Below are positions 56,946 through 64,000 of a stretch of DNA of 64,000 bases, one piece after another (the stretch's first letter is position 1; every line of letters begins with the position of its first letter). Origin of the DNA: Sphingomonas sp. (lineage in GTDB: Bacteria > Pseudomonadota > Alphaproteobacteria > Sphingomonadales > Sphingomonadaceae); contig QFPK01000008.1 in assembly GCA_003248865.1 (NCBI GenBank), positions 62,001-126,000 on the forward strand, written 5' to 3'. The translations under genes were made by a program, and so were the position numbers. The notes below the pieces were generated by a model that saw only the letters and a program-made list of their open reading frames with translations, did no database searches and was not told the origin of the DNA.

Positions 56946-59096
56946 TTGACTGGAACCCATGTCATCGTGAGCGTTTCCCTCGCTGCGACTGGAGCTGCGC
57001 CTTTGCTGGCGCAAACAGCTCATGATGGGGTGGGGTTACCGGACATCGTCGTGACGGCACGCAAGCGCGAAGAACGCTTGCAGGACGTCCCGATCAGTGT
57101 CTCTGTCTTCGAACGATCGGCGATCGAACGCGACGGGATCTTCGGGGTGGACTCCCTGCTGCAGCGCGTGCCCGGCGCGACCTTTGCCATCACCGGGCCG
57201 GCCTTCTCCCGTGAAGTGATGATGCGGGGAGTTGGTAGCGGCCGCGGTATCAATGCAGAGCCTGCGGTCGGCTATTATCGCGATGGCTTCTACAGTGTGG
57301 GCGGCAATCTGGGCGGCCGCGCGTTGAACCGCATGGACCTTTTCGATGTGGAGCGGATCGAGGTGTTGCGCGGGCCGCAGGGTGGCCTGTTGGGGCGTAA
57401 CGCGCTTGGAGGGGCCATCAATGTGATTGGCATGGCGCCTCAGCGCGAGACGGGCGGCACGGCAGTGCTGATGCTCGCCGACAATCGCCGGAGGGAAGCG
57501 GAAGCGGTGGCGAATCTGGCGCCATCGGATGCTGTGGCGCTTCGGCTGGGGTTGCTGGCGGTTCGGCAGGGCGGCGGGATTTTCCGCAATGCCGACGACA
57601 GCGTTCTGGATGACGAAAGCTTCACCGGAGCACGCGCGGCGATCCGTCTCCAACCACAGCATACGCTGTTGCTGACGGCCACTGTGGAGCATTTCGAGGA
57701 AGATGGGCCGAGCTTCGCGGTTTTCGCCTACAACCAGCTTCTGCCGGGCTCGGCACGATTCCGTCGCAACATGAATACGCCCTCGCGCTTTCACCGGCGG
57801 GTGAGCAGTGCGACCTTGCACGTCGAGGCCGATCTGGGTGCGGCAAGGCTGGTTTCCGGCACGATGCTGCGACACCGCCGGGCCGACACGGATGATGATT
57901 TCGATGCCTGGAACGCGGTGACGAACCCGCTTCTTATCAACTGGCGGCGGCAATCCCACGACCGCTTCCGGCGTTTCGGCCAGGACCTGCGGTTTGTGGG
58001 CAACAGGAACAGCCGCTTCACATGGATGCTGGGCGGCGAGTTCCTGACGCTGGACGGCAGTTTCGACATGCCGATCACCGGCGCGGAAGGGGCTGCGCAA
58101 TCGCAGAACAGCCGCAGCTATACCCGATCCAGGGACAGCTCCGTCGCGATCTATGCGACTGCGGATATCGAATTGGGCGAAGGCCTGCGGCTGTCTGGCG
58201 AGGCGCGGTCGACCTGGGATCGCAAGCGCTTCGATGGCGAGGCCACCAGCACCTCCTCAGCGGGCATGCCCATGATCCGCAGCTTCGGCTTCGAGCGGAC
58301 GTTCCGCAAATTCTCGCCCGGTGTCACACTCGGCTATTCGCCGAGCGACAACGCCAGCGTCTATCTGCGCTATGCCACCGGGTTTCGCGCCGGGGGCTTC
58401 AACAGCGAGCCTGACCCCTTGATTCCCGAGCGCTTCCCGATCGCCTATCAACCGGAAACAGCGTCCAGTCTGGAAGCCGGCGGGCGGATGCTGGCGCTGG
58501 ACAATCGCCTTCGGTTCGCGGTGTCTGCCTATCGCATGGAAACCGACGATCTGCTGGTTCCGATTTCCTATCCGGTCTCGGGCGGCGGTGCGGTCCGCAA
58601 CATCTCCGCGCTTCGCAATATCGGACATAGCCGACAGTCCGGCCTCGAGCTGGAGGTGGATGCGGGCCTGGTGCGTGGGCGCAGGGGTGGGACGTTCGAT
58701 GTTCGGCTGGCACTGGGCCATGGCTGGGGCCACATCCAGGAGGGGCCGTTCGCCGGACAGCCTGTTCCGCGCCTGCGCGAACTGACCGTGGCGGGTGAAG
58801 CCAACTGGCGCCAGCCGCTGGGCCACGGGCTGGCGCTGTCTGCGGGTGCCAGCCTTCGAAGCGAATATGGCGGGTGGCAGGGAACGACTGATGTGCCGCT
58901 GGACGACATCCGTCAGCTGGACCTGCGCCTGGGGCTGGAAGGGCAGAGCTGGCAGGTGACCGCCATGATAGACAATGCCGCCGACCGCCTGTTCGACGGC
59001 GACCGCAATCTGCGCGACCCTGCAACGGGGCTGTTCCGGCAGGTGTACACCACCGGCCCCCGCCGTTTTTCCGTGCGGGCGCGCATGCAGTTCTGA
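56946..59096 (+). CDS. TonB-dependent outer-membrane receptor 3
   Basis: The TTG at 56946 has a GGGGG ribosome site eight bases upstream; no ATG fits the signal peptide (VIVSVSLAATGAAPLLAQ). The 716-residue receptor has the plug motifs DIVVTARKREERLQDVPISV, RVPGATFAI, VEVLRG-like IEVLRGPQGGLLGRNALGGAINV and a barrel ending FSVRARMQF. It is shorter than receptors 1 and 2 and of the catecholate/FyuA-like layout. The next two genes, on the opposite strand, encode a surface-type lipoprotein and a PEP-CTERM-type protein. Confidence 0.9.
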   Translation: MTGTHVIVSVSLAATGAAPLLAQTAHDGVGLPDIVVTARKREERLQDVPISVSVFERSAIERDGIFGVDSLLQRVPGATFAITGPAFSREVMMRGVGSGRGINAEPAVGYYRDGFYSVGGNLGGRALNRMDLFDVERIEVLRGPQGGLLGRNALGGAINVIGMAPQRETGGTAVLMLADNRRREAEAVANLAPSDAVALRLGLLAVRQGGGIFRNADDSVLDDESFTGARAAIRLQPQHTLLLTATVEHFEEDGPSFAVFAYNQLLPGSARFRRNMNTPSRFHRRVSSATLHVEADLGAARLVSGTMLRHRRADTDDDFDAWNAVTNPLLINWRRQSHDRFRRFGQDLRFVGNRNSRFTWMLGGEFLTLDGSFDMPITGAEGAAQSQNSRSYTRSRDSSVAIYATADIELGEGLRLSGEARSTWDRKRFDGEATSTSSAGMPMIRSFGFERTFRKFSPGVTLGYSPSDNASVYLRYATGFRAGGFNSEPDPLIPERFPIAYQPETASSLEAGGRMLALDNRLRFAVSAYRMETDDLLVPISYPVSGGGAVRNISALRNIGHSRQSGLELEVDAGLVRGRRGGTFDVRLALGHGWGHIQEGPFAGQPVPRLRELTVAGEANWRQPLGHGLALSAGASLRSEYGGWQGTTDVPLDDIRQLDLRLGLEGQSWQVTAMIDNAADRLFDGDRNLRDPATGLFRQVYTTGPRRFSVRARMQF

Positions 59097-59105
59097 AGCG
59101 TCGGC

Positions 59106-60080
59106 CTATTTCAGTTCCTCATAGTCGAGGTCCGCGGCGACGGCTCCGATGATCCTGTCCCCGTTTGGATAGACAAGCTCGAAGACCAACCCCACGCTGA
59201 CCAAATTGCCATAAATCTCGCCCGTGATGGTGCCGGTTGCGCCATCCGGGCCGCTCAGCGGTGAAACGGAAAACTGCGGGCCTGCGTAAGTGAGTTGCGC
59301 CGTCGCTTCGCCGAGGCTTGCCGGCGCTGAATCGAGGAACTCGCCAAACGGCGCCTCTCGGCCCGACAGACGGAGGGTGACCTGCACGGTTCGCCGGTTC
59401 GCGTCCATCTGCACGATGGCTGTGCTGCCGAACAGCCTACTCGTCCCGCCGCTGCCGGTGAGGATGCCGTCGACCAGTCCTGCGAACTCGTACACACCAT
59501 CCACGAGGAAGCTGTTGGCGGGCGCTCCTGCAGCGAAGAAGCAGATGCCGGAATGGTCGCTCCACCGCCCGAACGTGGCATAGATGATGGGGCGTTCGGC
59601 ATTGCGGTACAGCTCGAATTCCTCCGCTGAGATCCGAAAATAGTCATGCGCCCGCGATGGTTTCGGCAGCATGTCCTGCGCGGAGAAGCGCGATCCGCCG
59701 AACCCGTTGACGTCCGTCTGGTACATATTTTCCTGCAGGTAGGAGATGGTCAGGCGGTTGTTCGTCAGCCTGCCGCCCGTCAGCGCCGATATCGAGACCA
59801 GCCGCTCTCCGCCGTCTGCCTGGGGTGCGAATGTCGCCTGACCCGTGGCGCAAACCTGCTGGCCGGAGAGGCGACCGCCCGGGGAGACATTGGCTACGAG
59901 CAGGCCGGGTGGAGCGGGCGGCGGTGGAGGTGACGGCGGTGGAATTGTGCTCGGCGGGCTCGGGGCGGGCGGCGGCGCCACAACAACATCAGGAACCGGT
60001 GCCCCATCCCCCTGGCTACCGCATCCGCACAGCAGGATTGCCAGCAGAACCAGCGCCAGTCCCGCCTCAGGCGTTGACAT
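59106..60080 (-). CDS. Proline-rich lipoprotein with TbpB-like beta-barrel features
   Basis: The start at 60080 gives 324 residues with a lipobox (LLAILLCGC). Residues about 25-58 form a proline-rich spacer (PAPSPPSTIPPPSPPPPPAPP), as in surface-exposed lipoproteins. The C-terminal half has strands ending DGATGTITGEIYGNLVSVG, which resemble the GxFYGPxAxExGG end of transferrin-binding-protein-B-like barrels. That likeness is by eye only. The gene is convergent with TBDR 3 (stops 9 bases apart) and overlaps the end of the PEP-CTERM-type gene by 14 bases. Confidence 0.6.
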   Translation of the reverse strand: MSTPEAGLALVLLAILLCGCGSQGDGAPVPDVVVAPPPAPSPPSTIPPPSPPPPPAPPGLLVANVSPGGRLSGQQVCATGQATFAPQADGGERLVSISALTGGRLTNNRLTISYLQENMYQTDVNGFGGSRFSAQDMLPKPSRAHDYFRISAEEFELYRNAERPIIYATFGRWSDHSGICFFAAGAPANSFLVDGVYEFAGLVDGILTGSGGTSRLFGSTAIVQMDANRRTVQVTLRLSGREAPFGEFLDSAPASLGEATAQLTYAGPQFSVSPLSGPDGATGTITGEIYGNLVSVGLVFELVYPNGDRIIGAVAADLDYEELK

Positions 60081-60669
60081 GAGTCCGCCCTTTGCGGAGC
60101 CGCATGCCGACAAAGCCGAAGCCCAGAATCATCATCGCCCAACTGGCCGGCTCCGGAACGGCCGGCAGATCGAGCCAGCCCTCGAAGGAGCCCTCGAAGA
60201 AACCGGCTGGAACGCCTTCGTACAGGCCGACGCTGAGCGTTCCGGCATGCGACAAGGCCCCGCTGGCATTGAAGAAGCGCCCGGTGCCGCCGGTTACCAC
60301 CCAGTCCTGCACGACATTGAAGATGCCGGGCGTACCGCTCGGTTCCTGCTCGCCCGTGTAGGTTGCGAACAGACTGTCTCCGGCGGCGAAATCCAGCTGC
60401 GCGATGCCGTCGACAAATGCGGTCGGGGCCGGGCCGAGATTGCAGTGGCTCATCGAGGCTGTGAAGGCGCCGAAATTGGAGGTGCCGGTGGAGAGGAAAT
60501 TGTCCGGCGTGATGACCGACGTGCTGAAATAGGCCGGCACGCAGCGACCGAGACCCGGCACCGTGCCCGGGTTTATGTTCTGCCGCGTACCGGACATGAT
60601 GTGGACCGCTGCCGAAGCCGGTGTGGCGAAGGCCAGGCAGATTGCGAGCAAGAGTTTTCCAGACATCAT
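60067..60669 (-). CDS. Exported protein with PEPxxWA-type C-terminal sorting signal
   Basis: The 200-residue protein has a signal peptide (MMSGKLLLAICLAFATPASAA). The C-terminal tail VPEPASWAMMILGFGFVGMRLRKGR has the PEP motif, a hydrophobic helix and a basic end, as in PEP-CTERM/exosortase substrates of sphingomonads. The middle is Gly/Ser/Thr-rich with no known domain. It should be processed at the cell surface or exopolysaccharide layer. Its stop overlaps the start of the lipoprotein gene, so the two are co-translated. Confidence 0.82.
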   Translation of the reverse strand: MMSGKLLLAICLAFATPASAAVHIMSGTRQNINPGTVPGLGRCVPAYFSTSVITPDNFLSTGTSNFGAFTASMSHCNLGPAPTAFVDGIAQLDFAAGDSLFATYTGEQEPSGTPGIFNVVQDWVVTGGTGRFFNASGALSHAGTLSVGLYEGVPAGFFEGSFEGWLDLPAVPEPASWAMMILGFGFVGMRLRKGRTHVNA

Positions 60670-60841
60670 CTTTCCCCTGTGGCAATTGTCGCTGCCATTC
60701 TTCGGCGAGACGGGCAGGGCTTTCTCCGGGTGCTTTCGGTTGACTGCCGGGAATGCTATCCTTTGCCCCTCACGCCTTGTCTGGCGGCGCGTCCGAATTT
60801 GCCCCGGCGGCCGGCGCCCGGGAATGATGGAGGGCTGATCC

Positions 60842-62467
60842 TTGGCCGATGTTTCCCCGATGCCATTGGCTGGCGGCCATCACCCCGACGACAGGGACAT
60901 GCCGCGCCTGCCGCTGGCCCGCCGGGCCGATTTCGACCTCGGCGGCATTTCGGTTCGGCCCTCGCGACTGCTGCTGCAGGGAGCGGCAGCCGCCGTTCCG
61001 CTTGAACGGCGGATGATGGAGGTCTTGCTGGCGCTGGCCGATGCCGAAGGCGGGGTGCTTGACCGCGAGCAGCTGTTGCAGAGTTGCTGGCCGGGCGTGG
61101 TGGTGGGCGAGGATGCGCTGCACAGGGCGATCAGCGGCTTGCGAAAGGCGGCGGCGGCGGCCGGGGATGGCTTTGCGATCGAGACGGTTCCGCGCATCGG
61201 CTATCGGTTGCAGGTGAAGCCCGGCGCGGAAACGGAGGCCGCCCGGGCAGCCACCGGTGCGGACGTGGTGGAATCGTCGCCCGCTTTGCCCTCTCGTCGG
61301 GCGTTGTTGTCCGGTGCGGTTGCACTGGCTTCCGTGTCCGCCGGCGCTTTCTGGGTGAAGCGCCGCCCTGGGGCAAACCCCGAAGCGGTTCGCCTGATGG
61401 AGGAGGCGCGCGTTGCGCAGCAAGAAGGCACGCCTGATGCCTATGTTCAGGCGATCCGCCAGCTCGAGCATGTGGTGGAGATTGCGCCCGACGATGCGTC
61501 CGGATGGGGTCAACTGGCGCTTACCCGGGCGCTGGCGGATGAGCATTCCAGCCCGGAAACCGGCGCTGCCGTCATCCCGCAGATCGGGAAGGCCGCCCGG
61601 CGGGCGTTGCAACTGGAGGCTGACAATGCCGATGCCCGGGCTGCGCTGGCGATCGCACTGCCTTATTATGGGGATTGGCTGGCGGCCGAACAGAGGCTGG
61701 ATGCGGTTCTTCACGATCACCCGGCCCACATCGAGTCGCAGGATTCGCGCGCATTCCTGCTGACTGCGACGGGCCGCGTGCGGGAGGGCTCGGAGGCCCG
61801 GCTCGCCTTTGCCGAACAGGCTGCTTCCAACGCCAACATGCAGTTCCGCCTGACCTATTGCCTCTGGTTTCTGAACCGTGTGGACGAGGCGGATCGCGTT
61901 GCCGCCCGTGCGTTGCAGATGTGGCCGGGACACCCCGGCGTGTGGTTCAGCCGGCTGTGGCTGCTGGCCGGAACGGGGCGGCATGATCGGGCGCTTGCCC
62001 ATATCGCCGATGATACAGGGCGCCCGCCGTTACCTGCGCCGATGGTGGAAACCCTGCGCGCGGCCACTGCCGCCGCCACCACCCGCGACAGGCAACAGAC
62101 TGCGGCAGCCGCCGCAATGGTGATGAAGGGGGCGGAGCGCAGCGTGGCGGGCGTCGTCAATGCGATGATGTTGCTGAACCTGATGGAGGAAACCGATCGG
62201 GCGTTCGATCTGGCGACCGCCTATTATTTGGAACGCGGGCCGCTGATCGCCGCCATGCATTGGCGGCCGGGACAGCCGATGGTGCAGGACCAGCGCCGGC
62301 GCAAGACGAACATGCTGTTCACGCCCATCGCCGAAACGATGCAACGGGATCCACGTTTCCTGCCGCTGATGCAGGGCATGGGCCTTGCCGATTACTGGGC
62401 ACGTCGCGGTATTCAACCCGACTTTCTCAAGACGGGGCCCGACGTTTCTGGCCAGCTAAGCCGGTAA
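60842..62467 (+). CDS. CadC-like membrane regulator: winged helix plus TPR repeats
   Basis: The TTG at 60842 has a strong GGAGGG site seven bases upstream. The 541-residue protein has an OmpR-type winged helix (residues about 28-125, with LDREQLLQSCWPGVVVGEDALHRAISGLRKA and VPRIGYRL). A single membrane segment follows (LLSGAVALASVSAGAFWV, about 158-175), then about 350 residues of TPR-like helices. This is the layout of one-component membrane regulators that bind DNA directly from the membrane. It is divergent from the PEP-CTERM/lipoprotein pair (172-base gap), so it may control them. Confidence 0.83.
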   Translation: MADVSPMPLAGGHHPDDRDMPRLPLARRADFDLGGISVRPSRLLLQGAAAAVPLERRMMEVLLALADAEGGVLDREQLLQSCWPGVVVGEDALHRAISGLRKAAAAAGDGFAIETVPRIGYRLQVKPGAETEAARAATGADVVESSPALPSRRALLSGAVALASVSAGAFWVKRRPGANPEAVRLMEEARVAQQEGTPDAYVQAIRQLEHVVEIAPDDASGWGQLALTRALADEHSSPETGAAVIPQIGKAARRALQLEADNADARAALAIALPYYGDWLAAEQRLDAVLHDHPAHIESQDSRAFLLTATGRVREGSEARLAFAEQAASNANMQFRLTYCLWFLNRVDEADRVAARALQMWPGHPGVWFSRLWLLAGTGRHDRALAHIADDTGRPPLPAPMVETLRAATAAATTRDRQQTAAAAAMVMKGAERSVAGVVNAMMLLNLMEETDRAFDLATAYYLERGPLIAAMHWRPGQPMVQDQRRRKTNMLFTPIAETMQRDPRFLPLMQGMGLADYWARRGIQPDFLKTGPDVSGQLSR

Positions 62468-62664
62468 GCCGAAGTGTGTGAGAGGTGGGCTTGAGGCGGT
62501 CGCAGCATCCGCCATTCTCTTTTTGTGCGCCCGATCTCCCCGCAACTGCTGGTTCTTAGCCACAATTCGTCAATTGCCGGACAACTCGATCCGCAGGCAT
62601 CTCCTTCTCCGAGAGGTTGAGCAGCGACCGTTGCGATGAGAGCGCTGAAGACGGGAGACGGGTT

Positions 62665-63744
62665 TTGCAGGCGTTGATCTATCGCGACGGACGGATGCGC
62701 GTCTGCGAGGCGCAGGAGCCGCGCCCTGCCGAAGGGCAGGTGCTGGTGAAGACTCTGGCGTGCGGCATCTGCGGGTCAGATCTGCACTTCGTCCATCACG
62801 CCCATCATGTCGTGGAAACCAGCAGCCGGATCGGTGGAGGCTTTCCGATCGATCTGGGGCGCGACATTGTGCTTGGCCATGAATTCTGCGGGGAGGTCGT
62901 GGAACGCGGGCGTGGGCCGGGCGCGCTTCCCGCCGGTACCCGCGTCTGCTCCGTGCCGTTCACCCATGCCGCAGGCGCTGGCCAGTCGTTGGGCTTTTCC
63001 GCCGAACGGCCGGGCGGATACGGACAATATATGGTGCTGAACGAGTGCAATCTCGTTCCTGTTCCCAACGGCCTGTCGGCAGAGCATGCCGCCTTGACCG
63101 AACCGATGGCTGTTGGCCTGCACGCGGTGAACCGCGCCCGGATCGCACCCGACGACGTCGCTCTGGTGATCGGCTGCGGCCCGATCGGGCTGGCCGTGAT
63201 CGCGGCGCTGAGAATCCAGGGTGTCCGCGACATCATCGCAGCCGATTTCAGCGCCAGCCGCCGCCGGGTCGCGGAAGCCATCGGAGCCACTGTGGTCGTC
63301 GATCCAGCCACCGCATCCCCATATGCCTCATGGGCGTCCATAGCCTGTCCGCAGGGCTATCAGCCCGGCAGTCTGGATGCCTTTCTGAAGATCGGGCGGC
63401 AGCCGCGCCCCAGCGTGATCTTCGAATGTGTCGGCGTGCCGGGGATGTTGCAGCGGGTGTTCGAAGGCGCGCTGGCCGGCACCCGGATCGTCGTCGTCGG
63501 CGTCTGCATGGAACCCGACCGCTTCGAGCCCTTGTTCCCGCTGAACAAGGAAAATGATGTCATTTTCTGCTTCTATTACAGTGGCGAGGAATATGCCCGC
63601 TCGCTGCATCATATCGGGGAGGGGCTGATCGACGTCACCCCGCTGCTCAGCCGCACCGTGGGCCTGGGCGAGGCCGCAGGCGCATTCGCCGCGCTGGAAT
63701 CCGGCGCCGAGGACATCAAGATCATCGTGGATCCATGGAAATGA
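62665..63744 (+). CDS. Zinc-dependent medium-chain alcohol dehydrogenase
   Basis: I choose TTG 62665 (MQALIYRDGRMRV, 359 residues), which has GGGAG about eight bases upstream and the usual family beginning; TTG 62617 is also in frame. Catalytic zinc ligands are in ACGICGSDLHF and LGHEF, and the NAD motif is GCGPIGLAVIAAL. The four-cysteine structural zinc loop is not present; that region reads SVPFTHAAGAGQ. The substrate is unknown. The stop overlaps the start of the SDR gene (ATGA), so the two are likely steps of one pathway. Confidence 0.87.
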   Translation: MQALIYRDGRMRVCEAQEPRPAEGQVLVKTLACGICGSDLHFVHHAHHVVETSSRIGGGFPIDLGRDIVLGHEFCGEVVERGRGPGALPAGTRVCSVPFTHAAGAGQSLGFSAERPGGYGQYMVLNECNLVPVPNGLSAEHAALTEPMAVGLHAVNRARIAPDDVALVIGCGPIGLAVIAALRIQGVRDIIAADFSASRRRVAEAIGATVVVDPATASPYASWASIACPQGYQPGSLDAFLKIGRQPRPSVIFECVGVPGMLQRVFEGALAGTRIVVVGVCMEPDRFEPLFPLNKENDVIFCFYYSGEEYARSLHHIGEGLIDVTPLLSRTVGLGEAAGAFAALESGAEDIKIIVDPWK

Positions 63745-64000
63745 CCTTTCAGGACAATCTGCTGCGCGGGCAACGCGCGATGGTGACGGGCGGCACGTCC
63801 GGCATCGGCCTGGCGACGGCGCGCCGCCTCGCCTCGCTGGGGGCTGCGGTCCTGGCCGTGGGGGTCAGCATCGACCCCGGGCTTGCGGTCGACGGTGTCG
63901 AGTTCGAGGAGCTGGATGTCACGGACGCGGCTGCGACGGCCGCGCTGGTGGCCCGTTTCGAGCGGCTGGACATACTGGTCAACGCGGCCGGGATCGGCGT
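63741..64000 (+). CDS. Short-chain dehydrogenase/reductase, N-terminal part (runs off the window)
   Basis: About 86 residues are present: a Rossmann motif (VTGGTSGIGLATARRL) for NAD(P), the adenine-pocket Asp (ELDVTDAAA) and LVNAAGIG, the NAG motif. ATG 63741 overlaps the dehydrogenase stop; ATG 63735 is an alternative. The catalytic Tyr-x3-Lys lies beyond the window. Confidence 0.9.
   Translation, partial: MTFQDNLLRGQRAMVTGGTSGIGLATARRLASLGAAVLAVGVSIDPGLAVDGVEFEELDVTDAAATAALVARFERLDILVNAAGIG

Overview
The window is high-GC, gene-dense DNA from an alphaproteobacterium, most likely a member of the Sphingomonadales. The reasons are the RegB/RegA redox pair, several large TonB-dependent receptors (TBDRs), a PEPxxWA-type C-terminal sorting signal, and metal and drug RND pumps organised as in sphingomonads. 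No rRNA, tRNA, CRISPR array, integrase or complete insertion sequence was seen. The window begins inside cydB and ends inside a short-chain dehydrogenase gene.

Layout. (1) 0-5 kb: a bd-type quinol oxidase (cydAB, minus strand) diverges from its maturation exporter cydDC. (2) 5-13 kb: an N-acyl-D-amino-acid deacylase-like amidohydrolase, a DsbA-like protein, an ABM-fold protein, a three-gene signalling operon (small membrane protein, hybrid kinase with HPt, REC-GGDEF regulator) and an MFS transporter. (3) 13-20 kb: cyoABCD-surf1-regB-regA, largely linked by 4-base start/stop overlaps, couples a bo3-type quinol oxidase to the global redox two-component system. (4) 20-29 kb: a metal-resistance block with a P1B-4-like ATPase and CzcCBA, divergent from a MerR regulator whose dyad operator is visible. 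(5) 29-36.5 kb: a TetR regulator and a MexEF-OprN-like tripartite pump, with three near-identical operator sites. (6) 36.7-38.7 kb: an NAD-dependent epimerase-like gene divergent from a LysR regulator.

(7) 38.7-55 kb is the most interesting part. It combines a dgcN-dgcA-like pair (D-glutamate N-acetyltransferase and N-acetyl-D-glutamate racemase families), a secreted N-acyl-D-amino-acid deacylase, a PLP-dependent dehydratase/racemase, RidA, three serine hydrolases of the class C beta-lactamase/D-peptidase fold, two TBDRs and a LysR regulator. A shared dyad (ATARCY-N3-RGYTAT) lies upstream of dgcN, between the LysR gene and the deacylase operon, and between the TBDR-hydrolase operon and ridA. 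This suggests one regulon that imports and breaks down D-amino-acid-containing peptides or acyl-D-amino acids.

(8) 55-64 kb: a lower-GC stretch with a shortened NTF2-like gene and a GreA/B-like factor. It is followed by a surface module (TBDR, proline-rich lipoprotein, PEP-CTERM-type protein) beside a CadC-like winged-helix/TPR regulator, and then an alcohol dehydrogenase-SDR pair. Two copies of a structured four-hairpin repeat sit at two convergent gene junctions (19.9 and 36.5 kb).
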